A stretch of 64,000 nucleotides of DNA, taken from the NCBI GenBank assembly GCA_031263605.1, contig JAISFM010000134.1, positions 1 to 64,000 of the forward strand. Reading direction: 5' to 3'. Source of the DNA: Clostridiales bacterium. GTDB lineage: Bacteria > Bacillota > Clostridia > Christensenellales > DUVY01. Position numbers and translations under genes: made by a program. The notes under the pieces were generated by a model. The model made no database searches. It had not been told where the DNA came from and saw only the letters and a program-made list of their open reading frames with translations. This document shows, in pieces, positions 58,703-64,000 of the stretch. Numbering within the stretch: position 1 is the stretch's first letter; each line of letters opens with the position of its first letter.

Positions 58703-60760
58703 ATGACCGACAGAGTGCGAAAAATTTATGACAGGCTGATTGCCCGCGAATACAGGAATTTGCGGAGCGATGCGGAATACGATTTCGCGGCGGAATTTGC
58801 CGCCGCCGGGCTGCCGCTCGAAACGCGGGCGGGCTTGCGCCTGCTGCGGCTGGCCGAGGCCGAAAGGGCCGTTATGTTCCCCGGCGACCGGATCGGCTTT
58901 TTGCGGACGGTCAAGCGCGTGCCGCCGCTGCAAACCGCCGCCGAATGGGAAACAATCCATAAAACGCGGTTCGTGTTCGACGGGGCGCAGGTCGGCAATA
59001 TTTCAAGCGATTACGAGTACACGCTGAACGTCGGCCTGGAAACGCGCCGCGCCGAAATCGTTGAGCGGTTAAAGGGCGTACAAGAGGGCGGCAAGGCCTT
59101 TCATTTGCTGAACGCCATGTTGACTTCTATCGAGGCGGTTTACGTCGTCGCCGACAAGTACCGCGCGGCGGCGGAAAGGGCGGGGGCGCGGGAACTGGCC
59201 GCCGCCCTCGGGAATGTGCCGCGCAAAGGGGCGGGCGGCTTTTACGAGGCCCTCGTGTTCTTCCGCATTTTGAACTTCGCCTTGTGGCTCAACGGCAACA
59301 AGCACAACACGGTGGGGCGGTTCGACGTTTACATGCGCCCGTTTTACGATAAGGATATTGAAACGGGCAAATTAACCCGCGCCGCCGCGTTGGATTTATT
59401 GGAGGAGTTTTTCATCTCGCTGAACTTCGACGCGGATTTGTACCCCGGCGTACAGCAGGGCGACAACGGGCAGAGTTTGGTACTCGGCGGCATGGGCGCG
59501 GACGGCGGCGAGGTTTTCAACGGTTTGTCCCGCCTGTGTCTGGAAGCGTCGCTGGAACTCAAACTGATCGACCCGAAAATAAACCTGCGCGTCAATAAGG
59601 GCACGCCCGACGAGGTATACCGTTTGGGCACGGAGTTGACCAAGCAGGGGTTGGGCTTTCCGCAGTACTCCAACGACGACGTTGTGATCCCCGCCTTGAC
59701 GAGATGGGGCTATGAGGAGCGCGACGCGCGCGATTACGTCGTGGCGGCGTGCTGGGAATTTATTATCCCGAAAGTCGCGATGGATATCCCCAACATCGAC
59801 GCGCTCAACTTCCCCGACATTGCGAACCGCGTTATACGGGACAAACTCGCGGCGGGGGGAAACTTCGACGAGATTACGGAAGGGGTCAAGGCCGCTATAA
59901 CCGCCGACGTTGCCCGAATCGCGGAGTCGGTCAAGAACATCTTTGTCGAGCCGTCGCCGTTCCAATCGGTTTTGATGCGGGACTGCGTGCGGGACGCGCG
60001 GGACGTTTCGGAGGGCGCGAAGTACAACAACTACGGCATTCACGGCGCGGGAATCTCCAACGCCGCCGACGCGCTGGCCGCCGTCCAAAGGACGGTGTTC
60101 GAGGACAAGACGGCCGCGCCGGACGAACTGCTCGCCGCGCTGGACGCCGATTTTGCGGGGTATGAAAAGTTGCGCGGGAAACTGCTCGCCGCGCCCAAGA
60201 TGGGCGACAACGACGACTGTGCCGACGGTTTGGGCTGTATGCTGGCGGACGCGTTCGCCGACGCTTGCGCGGGTCTGAAAAACGAGAGGGGGGGCATTTT
60301 CCGGCCCGGCACCGGCACGGCCATGTACTATATATGGTTTTCCGAGAGGCTGCCCGCCACCGCCGACGGGCGGAAGCGGGGCGAGCCGTTCAGCGCGAAC
60401 TATTCGCCGTCGCTGTCGGCGCGCTCGAAGGGCGTGTTGTCGGTGATCCAATCCTTTACGAAGCCCGATTTGCAAAGGGTGTGCAACGGCGGGCCGCTGA
60501 CCTTGGAATTTCACGACACCGTGTTCCGCAACGGCGAGGGGACGCAAAAGGTCGCCGCGCTGGTGAAGGCCTTTATCGCGAGGGGCGGGCATCAAATGCA
60601 GTTGAACGCGGTCAGCCGCGCCGCGCTGCTCGACGCGCAAAAACACCCCGAAAAGCACCGCGGCCTGATCGTGCGGGTCTGGGGGTGGAGCGGGTATTTC
60701 AACGAACTGGATATCGCCTATCAGAACCATATTATCAAACGATTGGAATTTACCGCGTGA
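58703..60760 (+). CDS. Glycyl radical enzyme (pyruvate formate-lyase superfamily), substrate unknown
   Basis: The 685-aa cytosolic protein starts at ATG 58703 behind AAAAGGGAATCGAT; a longer in-frame start is upstream of the ribosome site. The glycyl radical site is RVWGWSGYF near the C-terminus with Gly661. The thiyl-radical cysteine is Cys350 in VVAACWEFIIP, followed by Trp and Glu352. A Cys-x-Glu pair is typical of glycerol, propanediol, choline and hydroxyproline-type enzymes, in which the Glu acts as a base; PFL itself has Cys-Cys. NYGIHGAGISNAADALAA, GLGFPQYSNDDV and ADGRKRGEPF are also superfamily motifs. It is shorter than PFL (about 760). A dehydratase or lyase acting on a sugar-derived polyol is plausible, but the substrate cannot be named. 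Confidence 0.92.
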   Translation: MTDRVRKIYDRLIAREYRNLRSDAEYDFAAEFAAAGLPLETRAGLRLLRLAEAERAVMFPGDRIGFLRTVKRVPPLQTAAEWETIHKTRFVFDGAQVGNISSDYEYTLNVGLETRRAEIVERLKGVQEGGKAFHLLNAMLTSIEAVYVVADKYRAAAERAGARELAAALGNVPRKGAGGFYEALVFFRILNFALWLNGNKHNTVGRFDVYMRPFYDKDIETGKLTRAAALDLLEEFFISLNFDADLYPGVQQGDNGQSLVLGGMGADGGEVFNGLSRLCLEASLELKLIDPKINLRVNKGTPDEVYRLGTELTKQGLGFPQYSNDDVVIPALTRWGYEERDARDYVVAACWEFIIPKVAMDIPNIDALNFPDIANRVIRDKLAAGGNFDEITEGVKAAITADVARIAESVKNIFVEPSPFQSVLMRDCVRDARDVSEGAKYNNYGIHGAGISNAADALAAVQRTVFEDKTAAPDELLAALDADFAGYEKLRGKLLAAPKMGDNDDCADGLGCMLADAFADACAGLKNERGGIFRPGTGTAMYYIWFSERLPATADGRKRGEPFSANYSPSLSARSKGVLSVIQSFTKPDLQRVCNGGPLTLEFHDTVFRNGEGTQKVAALVKAFIARGGHQMQLNAVSRAALLDAQKHPEKHRGLIVRVWGWSGYFNELDIAYQNHIIKRLEFTA

Positions 60761-60879
60761 GCGGCGCATAGCGGCGTTGATGCGGACTACGCTCGGCAAA
60801 TCGGCGAGGTCATGTAGTTCAATACACTCTCTCGCCGTTTGCCGACTGTTGTCCGCCTGAACGCTGCTCTGTGCCGCTC
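60759..60879. other. 121-base near-perfect palindrome between GRE and GH43 genes
   Basis: It begins at the stop codon of the glycyl radical enzyme gene. Three pairing blocks nest: GAGCGGC...GCGTT with AACGC...GCCGCTC, then GCGGAC with GTCCGC, then TCGGCAAATCGGCGAG with CTCGCCGTTTGCCGA. The apical loop is about 20 bases (near GTCATGTAGTTC). No T-run follows, so it is not a standard terminator. It could be a processing signal, a structured RNA or a mobile palindrome. Confidence 0.75.
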
Positions 60880-60966
60880 ACGGGCGCGACGCTTGTACAG
60901 TCCCGCGTGAGTTAGGGAACCGACATGCGCCTATTAAAAAAAAGCAACGAGGAGGTTTAAAAAACG

Positions 60967-62499
60967 ATGATTAAAAAATTGTGTATGCTCGCGTCGGCGT
61001 GTTTGCTGATACTGCCCGCCGCGGCTTGCGTGTCGGGCGAGGGAAGCAAAGGGTTGACGAAAGGGACGGCGATGAATACCGCCTTTTACAACCCGCTGCG
61101 GATCGAGGCGCAGATGGGCGACCCGTGGCTGACCTATCACGAGGGGTATTATTACTACACCTGCTCGGAGGGCGCGCAAATCCGCGTCACCAAATCGCCG
61201 TGGATGACCAACCTTGTGCGCAAGGCGGGCGACGAAACGCAGACCAAAACGATCAAACGCCAGCAGCAGATGGGCGTGGTGGAAATCTGGGCGCCCGAGG
61301 TGTTTTTTTTCGAGGGGTATTGGTACGTTTACTTCACCGCGACATTGGACGGCGATACGGACGCGAAGGACGCGGGCCGCCGCACCTACGGTATCAAGAG
61401 CAGGACCGCCGACGCGATGGGCGAATGGGGCGACGCGGTTGAAATCGAGTTGCCCATGGATTACCGCTCGATCGACGCGACGTTTATGGACTACGGCGGC
61501 AGGCAGTATATCGTTTGGTCCGGCTGGCCGAACGCCGTGAACGGGACGGGGGCGGAGGCGTACCTGCAATGCCTGTACATTACGGAACTGGAAACGGGCA
61601 ACCCGCTCAAAGCCAAAAGTTTGGAACCCGCCGCCCGCGTGGAACTGTCGCGCCCCGACTATGATTGGGAAAAATTCAACAGCCCGCAAAACGAGGGGCC
61701 GGCCGTCGCCTACGCGCCCGAAACGGGTAACCCGTCCGTCTTGTACGCGGCCAGTTACAGCGGCGGCGACAATTACTGCATCGGCTATTTGGAATTTACG
61801 GGCGGCGACATTCTGCAAAAGAGCGGTTGGCGCAAGGGCGAAAAGCCGCTGATGCAGACCGACATGGACTATTCCGAGGTCATCGCGCCGGGGCATTGCT
61901 CGGTCACGCGCTCGCCCGACGGCAAGGAAACGTGGATCATGTACCACGCCGCCAAAAAATCGGGCGCGGGCTGGGACAGAATGGCGCGGCTGCAAAAAAT
62001 GACGTGGGCGGGCAACACCCCGACGGTCGAACGGATTGACAGGCTGACCGCCGAAGTCCCCTTGCCGTCCGGCGAAACGGTCAACCGCGTGCGGTACGAG
62101 GCCGAGGACGCGGATTTGACGGCGAACTGCGAAAAAATCGAGTTTTCCGAGTACGACGGCGGCAGGAAATTGTTCGACTACGCGTCGGGCGGCTACGCGA
62201 TCAACCTCGGCGGCGAGGACGATAAAATCACGTTCAACTTCGACGTTCCCGAAAACGGCGACTATTTGATTTATCTCCGCTATTCCAATTTTCAAGGGGC
62301 CTCGACGGTTATAGCCGCCGAGGTCAACGGCGAGGCGGTTTCGGTTTACGCGCCGCTGACCAATTTCAACGATTCCTTTTCGACAACGGGCTTTTACGCG
62401 ACGTGCTATAAACGACCGGACAAGCCCAACACGCTGACGGTCAAGGCGGACAAGGCCGTGTATATAGATTGCGTGATTGTGGATCGGCTCGGGCGGTGA
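60967..62499 (+). CDS. GH43 family glycosidase lipoprotein with C-terminal CBM6/35-like domain
   Basis: The 510-aa lipoprotein has an AAAC lipobox-like site (Cys21). Its ATG lies behind GAGGAGGTTTAAAAAACG. The five-bladed propeller has the three GH43 acidic residues in context: Asp52 (AQMGDPWLTYHEGYYY), Asp170 (SIDATFMDYGGRQYIVWSG) and Glu243 (PQNEGPAV). EIWAPEVFFFEGYWYVYF is the classical blade 2 pattern. From about residue 370, NRVRYEAEDADLTAN begins a beta-sandwich carbohydrate-binding module of the CBM6/35 type. GH43 enzymes are inverting alpha-arabinosidases, beta-xylosidases or galactosidases; the specificity is not decidable. It would cut side chains at the surface. Confidence 0.9.
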   Translation: MIKKLCMLASACLLILPAAACVSGEGSKGLTKGTAMNTAFYNPLRIEAQMGDPWLTYHEGYYYYTCSEGAQIRVTKSPWMTNLVRKAGDETQTKTIKRQQQMGVVEIWAPEVFFFEGYWYVYFTATLDGDTDAKDAGRRTYGIKSRTADAMGEWGDAVEIELPMDYRSIDATFMDYGGRQYIVWSGWPNAVNGTGAEAYLQCLYITELETGNPLKAKSLEPAARVELSRPDYDWEKFNSPQNEGPAVAYAPETGNPSVLYAASYSGGDNYCIGYLEFTGGDILQKSGWRKGEKPLMQTDMDYSEVIAPGHCSVTRSPDGKETWIMYHAAKKSGAGWDRMARLQKMTWAGNTPTVERIDRLTAEVPLPSGETVNRVRYEAEDADLTANCEKIEFSEYDGGRKLFDYASGGYAINLGGEDDKITFNFDVPENGDYLIYLRYSNFQGASTVIAAEVNGEAVSVYAPLTNFNDSFSTTGFYATCYKRPDKPNTLTVKADKAVYIDCVIVDRLGR

Positions 62500-63087
62500 A
62501 AGACTATGGAAGAGGGAAGAGGGAATGGCTATGGAAGATGTAAGATGGAAGATGGAAGATGGAAGATGGGTTGTCGCGCGTTACTCGCGCGGGGACATTC
62601 AATCAAACCTGTAAAGCAGTCCACAGTGCACAGTGCACAGTCCACAGTTTCGGTCGGGGACGTTTGCGCGTGGGGCGTTCCCCTGTCGGGTTGAGATTGC
62701 CGCGTCGCGCTTCGCGCTCCTCGCAATGACCGTAACGATTGCGCAAAGTACTTTAATCCATTAACTGTGGACTGTGGACTGTGCACTGTGGACTGTAAAG
62801 ATTGCCGCGTCGCGCGTTCCGCGCTCCTCGCAATGACCGTAACAATTGCGCAAAGTACTTTAATCCATTAACTGTGGACTGTGGACTGTGCACTGTGGAC
62901 TGTAAAGATTGCCGCGTCGCGCTTCGCGCTCCTCGCAATGACCGTAACGATTGCGCAAAGTACTTTATCCATTAACTGTGGACTGTGCACTGTGCACTGT
63001 GGACTGTGACTGTGCGCTGTGCGCAGTCTAATCTCACGAAACTCTAATCATACGGAACCTAAAAAAAAAGCAGGAGGATAATTAAAG
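62500..63087. repeat. 588-bp mosaic with three 105-107-bp tandem composites
   Basis: It begins with a GGAAGAT array and TTGTCGCGCG hairpin (62506-62597), then a CACAGTG array (62612-62650). Three tandem units follow (about 62690-63010). Each is GATTGCCGCGTCGCGC, CTCCTCGCAATGACCGTAAC, GATTGCGCAAAGTACTTT, AACTGTGG and an ACTGTGG/ACTGTGC array; the CGTAAC landmark is at 62731, 62838 and 62943. The ribosome site CAGGAGGATAATT ends it. Confidence 0.75.
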
Positions 63088-64000
63088 ATGAAATCTGTCA
63101 AAAAAGGAATCGCGCTGCTGCTCGCGCTGGCGGTCGCGCTCGGCGCGTTGGCGGCCTGCGTAAACGGCGGGAAAAAGTATTACGATTACTATACCTTCGA
63201 TACGTCGGGGATTCCCGCCGAAATGCTGATGGGCAAAACGGTCGGGGTCGAACCCGTCGTCCGGAATTTGGGCGAGGCCGTCGAAAACCCGCGCTATTCG
63301 GTCGTTATCTCGTCGGACGGCGAGGACCGCACCGCCGACTGCTACGACGCGGAGGCGAAAACCTTTACCCCCGACGCGGTGGGCGACTATGCCGTCAAAT
63401 TTACCGCCCTCGACGCGGACGGCCGGGCGAGCAAAGGGGAGAACGGCGAGGAATTTACCAAGACCGCCGATATCGCGGTCGTCACGATGGGCTTCGCGCC
63501 GATCAACAGCGCGGGCGCGGACGTTACGACCGTCGAGGAAAGCGGCGTGACGAAACTCGTGTTCGGTTCGTCCTACGCTTCCGCCAAGGTCAATTCCAAC
63601 CAGTACAAGGTCACGGGCGTAACCTTTAAGGGCGACTATCGGATCACCTATAAAATCGAGGCCGTAGACTATGCGGCCGCGGACGTGGACGGCATTTATT
63701 TCGGGGTCGAGCGGCAGTCCGACGACAGGTACGACGATTCGATCAAACTCAATTTCGGCGGCGGCGATTTCAGCGCGTACTTTTGGAACGCGGGCGGCGG
63801 TTCCTTCGGCGACGGCTGGAAGCCGTCCCCCGTGCAAGGGTGGGCGGACACCGTGCAATCGGCGACGGGCGGCTTCGGCGTGGAAAAGAACGCGACGCAT
63901 TACGTGACCTTTTCGCGCCATCTCGACGCGGCCAAGGAAAAGGCCTACTACGCGATAGAGTACGACAACGTGCCGTTCGTCGGCATGTATATCGGGGGCA
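63088..64000 (+). CDS. Lipoprotein, N-terminal part (gene continues past the window)
   Basis: The ATG at 63088 follows CAGGAGGATAATTAAAG. The first 304 codons are visible. MKSVKKGIALLLALAVALGA is followed by lipobox LAAC (Cys24). Residues 30-135 look like an Ig-like domain (KTVGVEPVVRNLG, FTPDAVGDYAVKFTALDADG). From about 150 a beta-sandwich resembling LamG or CBM folds begins (GVTKLVFGSSYASAKVNSNQ, YRITYKIEAVDYA, IYFGVERQSDDRYDDSIKLN). It fits the pattern of the other binding lipoproteins of the locus. Whether it carries a catalytic domain further on cannot be seen. Confidence 0.75.
   Translation, partial: MKSVKKGIALLLALAVALGALAACVNGGKKYYDYYTFDTSGIPAEMLMGKTVGVEPVVRNLGEAVENPRYSVVISSDGEDRTADCYDAEAKTFTPDAVGDYAVKFTALDADGRASKGENGEEFTKTADIAVVTMGFAPINSAGADVTTVEESGVTKLVFGSSYASAKVNSNQYKVTGVTFKGDYRITYKIEAVDYAAADVDGIYFGVERQSDDRYDDSIKLNFGGGDFSAYFWNAGGGSFGDGWKPSPVQGWADTVQSATGGFGVEKNATHYVTFSRHLDAAKEKAYYAIEYDNVPFVGMYIGG

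Noticed and set aside
57683-60760. Classical pyruvate formate-lyase and PFL-activase
   Set aside because: The thiyl site has Cys-Trp-Glu instead of Cys-Cys, and the enzyme is short. The activase carries an extra cysteine cluster that PFL-activase lacks.
62690-63010. CRISPR array
   Set aside because: The 105-107-bp units repeat along their whole length with no unique spacers, and no cas gene is present.

Overview
The window looks like chromosomal DNA from an anaerobic, monoderm Bacillota (probably a Clostridia-type gut organism). The evidence is an LplB/LplC/LipO-type sugar ABC transporter without its own ATPase, at least a dozen lipoproteins with LAAC/LSAC-type lipoboxes, AraC and ArsR-like regulators, an oxygen-sensitive glycyl radical enzyme with its activase, and InlB-type and Fn3-like surface modules. 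Genes are GC-rich (about 60% by eye). Intergenic spacers are crowded with AT-rich repeats. Assignment below phylum is inference.

Layout. 1-2.6 kb (minus strand): the 5' end of recD2, then metK, then a small acidic low-complexity protein. 2.9 kb: tRNA-Arg(CCG) with promoter and terminator. 3.6-10.3 kb: a GH130 enzyme, two sugar ABC permeases and their lipoprotein binding protein. 10.5-21.7 kb: a secreted membrane-anchored RCC1-like propeller, a 982-aa lipoprotein and an 1858-aa surface protein. 22-24 kb: AraC regulator and a DUF1861 (GH130-clan) protein. 24.2-36.3 kb: two small paralogous surface proteins, a 930-aa modular protein, a GH130 fused to two F5/8C domains with a GLUG/Fn3 partner, and a 693-aa lipoprotein. 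36.9-43.2 kb: three SGNH-type esterases (two SASA, one CE2-like) and a carboxypeptidase-regulatory-like lipoprotein. 43.8-49.2 kb: an operon of CBM9-like and LamG-like lipoproteins. 49.6-54.5 kb: a sulfatase and a 1015-aa lipoprotein. 54.8-62.5 kb: a divergent ArsR-like regulator, then intracellular GH2, glycyl radical activase, glycyl radical enzyme and a GH43 lipoprotein. The window ends inside another lipoprotein gene.

How it fits together (inference). This reads as a large surface glycan-capture and degradation locus. Lipoprotein esterases and a sulfatase would strip acetyl and sulfate groups, GH43 and GH130 enzymes would trim the chain at the cell surface, the binding protein and permeases would import oligosaccharides, and cytosolic GH130 and GH2 enzymes would finish them. 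A glycyl radical enzyme may ferment a product sugar or polyol. Many of the large lipoproteins have no catalytic domain I recognise. They share a recurrent beta-rich module that I cannot assign.

The second theme is intergenic. Almost every spacer is a mosaic of short tandem heptamers (at least eight sequence families, all period 7), inverted modules flanked by those heptamers, dispersed hairpin repeats, a MITE-like palindromic element with perfect terminal inverted repeats and apparent solo scars, and twin-hairpin elements with compensatory changes. No transposase, integrase, rRNA or CRISPR array is visible.
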